In this document: one piece after another, positions 1 through 6,832 of the stretch | Layout: every line of letters starts with the position of its first letter | How positions within the stretch are numbered: position 1 is the first letter of the stretch | From: DATKPE01 sp035524335 | Lineage (GTDB): Bacteria > Bacteroidota > Ignavibacteria > UBA10030 > SZUA-254 | Direction: 5' to 3' | DNA length: 22,638 bases | Assembly: GCA_035524335.1 (NCBI GenBank) | Contig: DATKPE010000037.1 | Coordinates: 1-22,638, forward strand | Notes under the pieces: generated by a model | What the model was told of the DNA's origin: nothing | Seen by the model: only the letters and a program-made list of their open reading frames with translations | Database searches by the model: none | Position numbers and translations under genes: made by a program

Positions 1-450
<450 letters not shown>

Positions 451-544
451 AATTTTTCAATTTCAACTTCGAGCCTGACCCAGTATTCAGACTATCGTCC
501 GAACTGGTTGAAGATCTGCAAAAGCTGACTTAGAGCTATGCACA

Positions 545-560
545 CTATTTTCAAAGAACA
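545..560 (-). promoter_or_regulatory. boxA antitermination element of the rRNA leader
   Basis: The minus strand reads TGTTCTTTGAAAATAG, which closely matches the boxA of bacterial rRNA leaders (TGTTCTTTGAAAA in Bacillus, TGCTCTTTAACA in E. coli). BoxA RNA is bound by NusB/S10 and makes RNA polymerase resistant to Rho-dependent termination while it transcribes the rRNA operon. It lies about 95 bases upstream of the mature 16S end and just downstream of the leader hairpin. Confidence 0.8.
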
Positions 561-564
561 TTCG

Positions 565-602
565 AAAAAAAATCCCGATCCGAAGTAGGTTGGATCGGAA
601 TC
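565..602 (-). terminator. terminator-like hairpin with U-run in the rRNA leader
   Basis: On the minus strand CCGATCC (598-592) pairs with GGATCGG (581-575) around a ten-base loop. The stem can extend outward by about four more pairs, two of them G-U, and is followed by eight T residues (572-565). This is the form of an intrinsic terminator, but it sits between the rRNA promoter and boxA. It may be an attenuator, a boxB-like structure or part of a processing stem; the sequence alone does not decide. Confidence 0.6.
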
Positions 603-621
603 ACCACATGAGTGGGTCAAT

Positions 622-650
622 AATATACGAACTTTTTATTCCGATGTCAA
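622..650 (-). promoter_or_regulatory. rRNA operon promoter, sigma70 type
   Basis: Reading the minus strand, TTGACA (650-645) is separated by exactly 17 bases from TATATT (627-622). This is a perfect -35 and a five-of-six -10. Transcription would begin near 615, giving a leader of about 165 bases before the 16S gene. An A-tract lies about 25-30 bases upstream of the -35. It is the best promoter match in the window, as expected for an rRNA operon. Confidence 0.85.
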
Positions 651-718
651 GCAAAAGAAGCTCCTCCCGGAAACTTTTTTTCGCTTCCCCCCTATTACCT
701 TTCCTTCACCTACTCCCT

Positions 719-747
719 AATCTATAAAAATTCACTCGGATAATCAA
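719..747 (-). promoter_or_regulatory. possible second, upstream rRNA promoter
   Basis: On the minus strand TTGATT (747-742) and TAGATT (724-719) are 17 bases apart, four of six matches each. Tandem promoters are common for rRNA operons. The A+T-rich context makes chance matches likely. Confidence 0.3.
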
Positions 748-797
748 GCCCCTACCCTGAAATTTATTCTCAATATCACGACATATAATACAATTAA

Positions 798-1982
798 CTA
801 TCTGTTTTTTCTTGATTTAGATGAAAATTCCGCGTTCAGCCTCCGGTATACTTCCACCAACGGTATCTTCTGCTCCATCGCTATCCGCTTCCCCTCCTCG
901 AATTCCACCGCAATCCTCTCTTCTCCCTCAAAATTGATCTTTTTCCCCAGCACTTTCCCGAAACTCGTCGATACCTCCACACTCTCCCGCCCTGCCTTCT
1001 TCCGCGTCACCGGCTGAATCCGCACCCCAAGCGTCGTCGTTTCAGCCATCACCAGCCTCATCAGCGCCGCCATCCTTTCCTTCGGCGCCAGCACCGACAG
1101 GACAATCCCCGGCCGCCCCTTCTTCATAATCACCGGCGTCAGCCAGACATCCAGCGCCCCCTCCGCCAGCGCCTTTTCCATGATGTACGGATAGAGCTCC
1201 GGGTTCATGTCGTCGATATTCGTTTCCAGCAGTTCTGCATCGTCGCCTTCTCCAGCTGCCTCAATCTCACCGACCATGATCCTCAGGAGATTCGGAACTT
1301 CCTTCAGTTCGCGGCTCCCGGCACCGTACCCGATCCGTTCGACACGCATCCTCTCCGCGCTCAGGACGCCCCCCGACAGCGCCTTGATGATCGCCGCGCC
1401 GGTCGGCGTCGTGAGCTCATACGGAATATCGGTCAGGACCGTCGGGTAGTTTTTCAGAATTTCCGCCGCCGCCGGTCCCGGCAGCGGAAGTCTGCCGTGA
1501 GCCGCGTCGATGAACCCGCCGCTCCCAAGACGCACGGGAGAGGAATAGACCCTCCCGATCTTCAGGTGATCGAGACAAACAGCCGCGCCGACGATGTCGA
1601 CGATCGAATCGATTGCCCCGACCTCGTGGAAGTGAATTTTCTCGACCGTCGTGTCATGAACCTTCGCTTCCGCGCGCGCCACTTCGGTGAAAATCGCCCC
1701 TGCTGTCTCCTTGACGGCGGGCGGGAGATCACTCTCTCCGATCATGCCGAGAATGTCCGCGAGATGCCGGTGATAATGCTTCTGCTGGCTGACGACGACG
1801 TCAAGTTTGACGGCGGAGATGCCGTTGCGCACGCATCTCCCGACCTCCAGCTCCACACCGGGAAGATCGAGGGAAGAAGCGATTTTCGCGAGCGCGTCGA
1901 CCGGGACTCCTGCGTCGATGAACGCGGCAAGCGTCATGTCGCCGCTCACGCCGGCAATTGTATCGAAATAAGCGATTTTCAT
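798..1982 (-). CDS. larC: LarC-type nickel-pincer nucleotide cofactor biosynthesis protein
   Basis: The 394-residue protein matches the LarC (DUF111) family, which inserts nickel into the pyridinium thioacid mononucleotide cofactor of lactate racemase and related enzymes (CTP-dependent, family knowledge). Visible family features are the start MKIAYFDTIAGVSGDM, the histidine-rich loop around residues 69-73, HFHEVGAIDSIVDIVGAA (117-134), ELTTPTGAAIIKAL (189-202), and the second domain from LLETNIDDMNPE (251-262) through MKKGRPG (286-292) and TTLGVR (316-321). In Lactobacillus plantarum the two halves are joined by a programmed frameshift; here they are one uninterrupted frame. The start is preceded by GGGAAAGG at a good distance and lies three bases after the waaA stop, so the two are probably co-transcribed. 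larB and larE are not in the window. Confidence 0.93.
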   Translation of the reverse strand: MKIAYFDTIAGVSGDMTLAAFIDAGVPVDALAKIASSLDLPGVELEVGRCVRNGISAVKLDVVVSQQKHYHRHLADILGMIGESDLPPAVKETAGAIFTEVARAEAKVHDTTVEKIHFHEVGAIDSIVDIVGAAVCLDHLKIGRVYSSPVRLGSGGFIDAAHGRLPLPGPAAAEILKNYPTVLTDIPYELTTPTGAAIIKALSGGVLSAERMRVERIGYGAGSRELKEVPNLLRIMVGEIEAAGEGDDAELLETNIDDMNPELYPYIMEKALAEGALDVWLTPVIMKKGRPGIVLSVLAPKERMAALMRLVMAETTTLGVRIQPVTRKKAGRESVEVSTSFGKVLGKKINFEGEERIAVEFEEGKRIAMEQKIPLVEVYRRLNAEFSSKSRKNR

Positions 1983-1985
1983 CTG

Positions 1986-3299
1986 TTACCTTTCCCGGAG
2001 AACTCCGATGAGCCGGTCGACGAAATAATCCGTCGCCCCGGCGTGTTGTGTGACAAATCCCTTTGCGGCGGCGCCCGCCGCCCTCCGCTTCTTTTCATCG
2101 CCCAGAAAATCCGCCATCGCCCGTACGGTCTCCGGCGCGCCGGAAACTGCGACCGCTCCTCCGGCGGCAACGAGGGCTCCTGCTTCCTGAGAATTCTGAT
2201 GAACCGGCCCGAACAGAACCGGAATGCCGTAGACGGCGGGTTCGAGCACATTATGGATGCCCTGATGAAAACTCCCGCCGACAAACGCCAGATCGGCGTA
2301 GCGGTACAACGTCATCAGAATGCCGATACTGTCGACCAGCACATACTGCTCTCCGCGGTATCCGGATAAGGCCGAAAATCTGATACACCGCTCGCCGCCG
2401 AGCGATTCTTCCAGCTGTTCGAGCGCACCGGGCGTCGGTTCATGGGGCACCAGAATGATGAGGAGATCGCTGCGGTGCGACACCAGTTCCCGGCAGGCCG
2501 GAAGGAGGACAGCCTCGTCCTCGGGCCAGGTACTGCCGGCGACGATGACTCTTTTTCCTGCCGTCACCTCCGGCGCAAGAAGCTGTACCGATGCGGAATC
2601 GCGGCTCCTCCGCAGAACCTGATCGTATCTCGTATCGCCCATCCGGCTGATCGACGGATGGGGCAGGCCGAACGAACGGAGAGCGTCCTCATCTGCGGCG
2701 GAGACCGGAAAAATGAAATCGATATCGTTGTAAATAGTCCGGAACATCGACCTGAGCACCGGAACCGAGCGGGGACCGCCCGGCTTCATGGTGGCATTGG
2801 AAAGGAGAACGGGAACGCCCGCCCGCCGGAGCGCCCAGAGATGATTCGGCCAGACGTCGTACCGGATGACGACGGTCGCCGCGGGACGGACCATGGCGAC
2901 AAACCGTTTTGCGTTGCCGAAGGAATCGAACGGGATGTATGTGATCAGATCCGCCGCAGTGTACCGGAGCGAGTGCTCATATCCCGAGGCGGAAAAGAAC
3001 GAGACCACGATCCGCACCCCGGGCATTCTCCGTTTGAGCTCGGCGATGATCGGTTTGGCCTGCTCGAATTCCCCCATCGAGGAAGAGTGAAACCAGACGC
3101 GCGGCTGATCGGCGGGAAGCGTGTCGATCACCCGGGCGATGCGTCCGAAAAGGTCGCGGCGGCCGGCAAGTCCCCGCGCCGCCTTCGGGCTGACGAGTCC
3201 CAGCAGGCGGAACAGGAGCCAGAGGACCGGAACCACACAGCAGTTATAGAAGCATCTGGTCAGCATTCCCGTCCAGGGCAGTTCTGAGAATTCATACAT
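1986..3299 (-). CDS. waaA: 3-deoxy-D-manno-octulosonic acid (Kdo) transferase
   Basis: This 437-residue GT30 enzyme transfers Kdo from CMP-Kdo to lipid A precursor at the cytoplasmic face of the inner membrane, the step that starts the lipopolysaccharide core. The N-terminal hydrophobic segment (about 16-36) would be the membrane anchor. The motif VWFHSSSMGEFEQ (68-80) carries the expected catalytic glutamate at 77. RYDVWPN corresponds to the family's D/E-x-x-WPN block. GGSFHQGIHNVLEPA and the following PVLFGPVHQN form the CMP-Kdo site near the C-terminus. The length is normal for the family. The start is supported by GGAAG five to six bases upstream. The gene lies 37 bases downstream of the heptosyltransferase gene and directly upstream of larC, on the same strand. 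Confidence 0.95.
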   Translation of the reverse strand: MYEFSELPWTGMLTRCFYNCCVVPVLWLLFRLLGLVSPKAARGLAGRRDLFGRIARVIDTLPADQPRVWFHSSSMGEFEQAKPIIAELKRRMPGVRIVVSFFSASGYEHSLRYTAADLITYIPFDSFGNAKRFVAMVRPAATVVIRYDVWPNHLWALRRAGVPVLLSNATMKPGGPRSVPVLRSMFRTIYNDIDFIFPVSAADEDALRSFGLPHPSISRMGDTRYDQVLRRSRDSASVQLLAPEVTAGKRVIVAGSTWPEDEAVLLPACRELVSHRSDLLIILVPHEPTPGALEQLEESLGGERCIRFSALSGYRGEQYVLVDSIGILMTLYRYADLAFVGGSFHQGIHNVLEPAVYGIPVLFGPVHQNSQEAGALVAAGGAVAVSGAPETVRAMADFLGDEKKRRAAGAAAKGFVTQHAGATDYFVDRLIGVLRER

Positions 3300-3336
3300 T
3301 CTGTCTTCCGATATGCATGCCGTCCGGCCGATGGCG

Positions 3337-4392
3337 TCATTTTTTCGGAACCGGCAGGAGGGATTTCAGGGCGGCGACGACGTCCCGCGCCTGGATGTCG
3401 TTCATACAGCTGAAATGGCCGAGGGGGCATTCATCCCTTCCGATGGGGGTGCACGGCCGGCACGAAAGCGGTTTTTTCTCGAGAACGACGGCTTTCGTGC
3501 CGTAGGGGAAAAATCCGAACTCGGCGACCGTGGAACCGAACAGCGCCACGATCTTTCTCTTGCGCGCGGCGGCCAGGTGCATCAGCCCCGAATCATTCGT
3601 GAGCACGGCGTCGCAGCGGTCGAGCACCGCGGCGGTTTCCATCAGAGTGAAATCGAGAGCGCAATTTTCCGCAGCAGGTGCATTGACGGCCGAATTGATC
3701 AGATGAACAACATCGGCGCAATATTCCGTCTCGTCCTTTCCCCCGAAGACAAGGATCTTCACCCGGCCGGCCGAGGCGAGGAGGATTCCCGCCTCCACGA
3801 AACGCGCCTGGGGCCATCGCTTCGTGAAATGCCGGGCTGTCGGCGCGAAACCGATCACGGTTTCGTATTTGTCGAGCCGGTATTTCTCCAGCCGCACCCT
3901 GACCGACGAGGTGACTTCGCCGGGAAGATAGATCTCCAGCCCGCGGTCGTCACCCTGCACCCCGAAGCGTTCCGCCGCCCGGAGGTAGCGTTCGGCCACG
4001 GGGATAATTCTCCTGTAGTAGTTTTTTTTCCACCGGACCAGAATCCACCGCGCCACCGCATGTTTGCTGACCACGCCGCGGCGCCGGCAGCCGGAGAGCA
4101 GACGCACCGCAATGCTTCGCAGACTGTTATGCAGATCGAGAACCAGATCGTACCGTTCACCGCGAACCCTGCGGATCATTGCCCCGAGTTCCCGGCGCCC
4201 GCCGGGGGGGAGTTCGAGAAGAGTGCCGACCGCGGGATGAAAACGGAGGAGATCCCCGTAGGTCTGTTTCACGAGGACATCGATGCGGGCCGAGGGAAAC
4301 CGCGAACGGACTGCGCGGAGAAGCGGGGTGATGAGGAGAATATCGCCGAGAGAACTGAACCTGATGATCAGGATTTTATTGAATGATGGCAT
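3337..4392 (-). CDS. ADP-heptose--LPS heptosyltransferase family protein (GT9)
   Basis: The 351-residue protein has the GT9 two-domain layout. The N-terminal motif is KILIIRFSSLGDILLITPLL with the conserved aspartate at 17. The nucleotide-sugar domain carries GFAPTARHFTKRWP (181-194), TNDSGLMHLAAA (265-276) and LFGSTVAEFGFFPYG. It most resembles WaaF, which adds a heptose to the lipopolysaccharide inner core, and waaA follows it directly, which supports a core role. The exact acceptor and WaaC/WaaF identity cannot be told from sequence. Near the C-terminus four cysteines (311, 314, 322, 329) form a CxxC-x7-C-x6-C pattern that could bind a metal. No clear ribosome binding site precedes the ATG. 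Confidence 0.9.
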   Translation of the reverse strand: MPSFNKILIIRFSSLGDILLITPLLRAVRSRFPSARIDVLVKQTYGDLLRFHPAVGTLLELPPGGRRELGAMIRRVRGERYDLVLDLHNSLRSIAVRLLSGCRRRGVVSKHAVARWILVRWKKNYYRRIIPVAERYLRAAERFGVQGDDRGLEIYLPGEVTSSVRVRLEKYRLDKYETVIGFAPTARHFTKRWPQARFVEAGILLASAGRVKILVFGGKDETEYCADVVHLINSAVNAPAAENCALDFTLMETAAVLDRCDAVLTNDSGLMHLAAARKRKIVALFGSTVAEFGFFPYGTKAVVLEKKPLSCRPCTPIGRDECPLGHFSCMNDIQARDVVAALKSLLPVPKK

Positions 4393-4404
4393 GCGGCAGC
4401 TGAA

Positions 4405-4433
4405 AACTTACCACTTTTTTCATGGAATTGCAA
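4405..4433 (-). promoter_or_regulatory. weak promoter candidate for the waaF-like/waaA/larC run
   Basis: On the minus strand TTGCAA (4433-4428) is followed after 17 bases by TAAGTT (4410-4405). The -10 is poor. A start near 4398 would leave a very short leader before the ATG at 4392. It is listed because it is the only plausible site in the divergent gap 4393-4531. Confidence 0.3.
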
Positions 4434-4474
4434 GGAATTCACGGCGCACAGTTCACGGCTCGGCCGCGGCGAGG

Positions 4475-4503
4475 TTGCACCGTTGATCTCAATTTTACAT
4501 ATT
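4475..4503 (+). promoter_or_regulatory. promoter candidate for the GT39-type gene
   Basis: TTGCAC and CATATT are separated by 17 bases, four of six matches each, and end 28 bases before the chosen ATG at 4532. The gap between the divergent genes must hold a promoter for each direction; this is the best one on the plus strand. Confidence 0.4.
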
Positions 4504-4531
4504 GGAGCTGTTTGTTCACCGACCGAATAAT

Positions 4532-6061
4532 ATGACTGAAAACCCTCCGGAACCGTACCGGCAGAGGTGGCCGATCATCGCGATTCTGCTTCTCACTGTC
4601 GCCGTGCGGCTGTACCACATCGACTTCCCCGTCGGCGGTTTTATGGCGTGGCGCCAGGCGGATACCGCCGCAATGGCAAAAAATTATTATCTGAACGGAT
4701 ATCAGTTCGGATCGCCCCAGATCGACTGGGGAGGCAGTTCTCCGGGGTATGTCGAAACGGAATTCCCCCTTTTTCCGTTCCTCATTGCCGCCCTCTATAA
4801 AATATTCGGTATGACGGAACTCTGGGGGCGCATCCTGGCTGTCGCCTGCAGCTGCGCAACGGTCTTCGGCCTGTACAAACTCGTCCGGCTGATGCTCGGA
4901 GAGCAGACGGCCCTCTGGTCCGCCGCAATATATGCGATCCTTCCGCTGAACGTCTTTTACGGCCGCGCCATCATGCCCGACATCATGATGCTGATGTGTT
5001 CGGTCTGGGGAATCTACTGGTTTGCACTCTGGGCGGAGACCGGCCCGCTGGCGGCATCGGCCGTGGCCATTGCGCTGGCGATTCTGCTGAAACTGCCCGA
5101 GCTCTACCTCGGCCTGCCGCTACTCTCTCTTGCCGTCGGCAGGGATGGAGTCAGGTTCCTGCGGCGCGGCTCCCTCTGGGCATACGCCCTCGCCGTCCTT
5201 ATCCCCGCGGCGTTCTGGTACTATCACGCGCATCAGACCTATCTCGCCTCCGGACTGACGTTCGGCATCTGGGATTTCGGAAGCGGGAAGTGGGGGAACA
5301 TCTCCCTTCTTGCGACGCCCAAATTCTACAACGACGTCCTGTTCAAGAGCATCGCCGAACGCCATCTCACCTATCCCGGATTCTTCCTCTTCATTGCGGG
5401 AATTATCCTCCCCTGGCAGAGGCCGGGCGGGCGTCTGTTCACCTGGTGGCTGGCAGGAATCGCCGTCTACATCCTGATCGTTGCGCGCGGCAATCAGGTT
5501 CACGAATACTATCAGCTTCCGTTCGCACTGCCGGCCGCAGTCTTCGTCGGCCACACGGCGGCGGAGGTTTTCTCCCGCGACACCTTCCGGTTTTACAGGT
5601 CGTCGCGGCGGACGGTGCTGGTCCTCGTCGCTCTCTGTCTTTTCTCCCTTGCGGTGCTGAGTGTTCTCAGGGTGGCAAACTACATGGAAGGAGAACGGCG
5701 GGACGGATCGGTGTTTCAGCTCGGAGGCGCGGTTCAACAGGCCACTTCTCCCGACGATCTCCTTGCGGCGGTCGATGAAGGCGATCCCGTGGTTCTCTAC
5801 CGGTGCGGACGAAGGGGGTGGCACATCCGACCCGACGAATTGACGCCGGAACTTCTCGAGCAGCTCCATTTCGCCGGAGCTTCGTTTTGCGTAGGTACGA
5901 CCGATCTGATCGACACACCCGAACGGCAGAAGAATCTCCTGCAGATCGCGCATACCTTTCCGATCGTCGCCATGAACGGATCGTACTTCATCATCCGCCT
6001 GAGCGCAACCGACGTCCAGCCGCCCGAACTTTCACCCGCCCCGCTCTCCGCCCCCGGATAA
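4532..6061 (+). CDS. GT39/ArnT-like polytopic membrane glycosyltransferase
   Basis: The protein (509 residues) has a short cytoplasmic N-terminus, about eleven hydrophobic segments between residues 13 and 395, and a C-terminal soluble part of some 110 residues. The first periplasmic loop carries AWRQADTA (39-46) and, further on, ETEFPLFPF (75-83). Both fit the PMT_2/ArnT type GT-C fold, in which acidic residues in this loop bind the metal and the polyprenyl-phosphate sugar donor. Such enzymes move a sugar from a polyprenyl phosphate to lipid A, protein or glycan on the periplasmic side; the acceptor here is unknown. Divergence from a lipopolysaccharide core cluster suggests envelope glycan decoration. 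A TTG at 4502 lies in frame, but ATG 4532 fits the family start and the promoter better. No Shine-Dalgarno sequence is evident. Confidence 0.85.
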   Translation: MTENPPEPYRQRWPIIAILLLTVAVRLYHIDFPVGGFMAWRQADTAAMAKNYYLNGYQFGSPQIDWGGSSPGYVETEFPLFPFLIAALYKIFGMTELWGRILAVACSCATVFGLYKLVRLMLGEQTALWSAAIYAILPLNVFYGRAIMPDIMMLMCSVWGIYWFALWAETGPLAASAVAIALAILLKLPELYLGLPLLSLAVGRDGVRFLRRGSLWAYALAVLIPAAFWYYHAHQTYLASGLTFGIWDFGSGKWGNISLLATPKFYNDVLFKSIAERHLTYPGFFLFIAGIILPWQRPGGRLFTWWLAGIAVYILIVARGNQVHEYYQLPFALPAAVFVGHTAAEVFSRDTFRFYRSSRRTVLVLVALCLFSLAVLSVLRVANYMEGERRDGSVFQLGGAVQQATSPDDLLAAVDEGDPVVLYRCGRRGWHIRPDELTPELLEQLHFAGASFCVGTTDLIDTPERQKNLLQIAHTFPIVAMNGSYFIIRLSATDVQPPELSPAPLSAPG

Positions 6062-6071
6062 CCGGGGATCA

Positions 6072-6614
6072 TCAATGGTGCCGTTTCGCCGAAAACTGGA
6101 GCCGCAGTTCGTCTTCGAACGCCTTCTCCGCGGTTTCATCGAACATTACGAACCGGATCAGCGACACGGACCGTGAGGTCATGAGAAACTCGACGGCGGC
6201 TGATATCATGAGCGCCGCACAATGATAGACGGAAAATCCGCCGACCCCGGTGCCGAGCGCGGGGAAACTCACCGAAGACAGGCGCTTCGCCTCGGCGAGC
6301 TTCAGCACACTTCGGACGCTTCCGGAAATGGCGGCGGCGTCCGTGTGGAGATCCTGTCCCATGACCGCGGCATGAATGACCCATTTCGCCCGGAGCGCTC
6401 CGCCTCCGGTGATGACCGCCGTTCCCACCTCGACCGGTCCCTGGGCGACGGCCTCTTCCTCGATCGATTCACCCCCGCGGCGTTTCAGTGCGCCCGCCAC
6501 TCCGGCACCCATCCAGAGATGATTGTTCGCGGCATTCACGACGGCGTCCGTGCTCTCCTCTGAAATGTCCCCGCGGATGATCTCGATACGGTGATGATCG
6601 ATATCGATGTGCAT
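6072..6614 (-). CDS. macro-domain protein (ADP-ribose binding or hydrolysing)
   Basis: The 180-residue protein is a single macro domain. It shows IIRGDISEESTDAVVNAANN (12-31) with the adenine-binding aspartate at 16 and the NAAN block, GAGVAGALKRRGG (36-48), and GTGVGGF (121-127), the phosphate-binding loop. Proteins of this family bind ADP-ribose; many remove it from O-acetyl-ADP-ribose or from ADP-ribosylated protein. Which reaction applies here cannot be read from the sequence. GAGAGG precedes the ATG at a usual distance. It converges on the GT39-type gene with a gap of ten bases, and it appears to have its own promoter, so it is probably a single-gene unit. Confidence 0.9.
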   Translation of the reverse strand: MHIDIDHHRIEIIRGDISEESTDAVVNAANNHLWMGAGVAGALKRRGGESIEEEAVAQGPVEVGTAVITGGGALRAKWVIHAAVMGQDLHTDAAAISGSVRSVLKLAEAKRLSSVSFPALGTGVGGFSVYHCAALMISAAVEFLMTSRSVSLIRFVMFDETAEKAFEDELRLQFSAKRHH

Positions 6615-6652
6615 GGCCGGATCCTCTCAATATTTCTGCAGGTATCACGATC

Positions 6653-6681
6653 ATGATAGAGAATACGGTGGGCATATACAA
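6653..6681 (-). promoter_or_regulatory. promoter candidate for the macro-domain gene
   Basis: On the minus strand TTGTAT (6681-6676) is 17 bases from TATCAT (6658-6653), with four and five matches to consensus. The expected transcription start near 6645 leaves a leader of about 30 bases with a ribosome binding site. Confidence 0.5.
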
Positions 6682-6714
6682 CTCCGGCGGTTTTGACGCC
6701 CTCCCGGCGGTCCG

Positions 6715-6740
6715 GGCAGGCATACCCTGCCGTTTTATTT
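6715..6740 (+). terminator. weak terminator-like hairpin
   Basis: GGCAGG (6715-6720) pairs with CCTGCC (6726-6731) around five bases, followed by GTTTTATTT. It lies between divergent genes, where no plus-strand transcript is known to end, so it may be chance or may shield the downstream gene from read-through. Confidence 0.25.
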
Positions 6741-6832
6741 CAGCCGGTTACGGGCAGGCGGTTCAAGCTCCTGTTTATATCCGCCGCCGGCGTTGATCTT
6801 TTCGAAACAATTTCCCCTCAAGGCCGTAAAAT

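Larger units (their letters stand above)
451..797 (-). other. rRNA leader and upstream non-coding region
   Basis: No gene lies in this 347-base stretch. Read on the minus strand it holds, in order, a weak upstream promoter candidate, a purine-rich stretch (about 720 down to 661), a strong promoter (622-650), and a transcribed leader of roughly 165 bases with a hairpin plus U-run and a boxA. It is clearly richer in A+T than the flanking genes. No obvious terminator follows larC, so read-through from larC into the rRNA operon cannot be excluded. Confidence 0.7.

Noticed and set aside
3313..4386. Open frame of 357 codons opposite the GT9 gene
   Set aside because: Mirror of a certain glycosyltransferase gene, with no motif of its own.
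6653..6796. Possible 47-residue plus-strand frame between the macro-domain gene and the repeat-protein gene
   Set aside because: Codon use is not distinctive, no family is seen, and it coincides with the promoter region of the macro-domain gene; evidence is far weaker than for the pair at 12020-12343.
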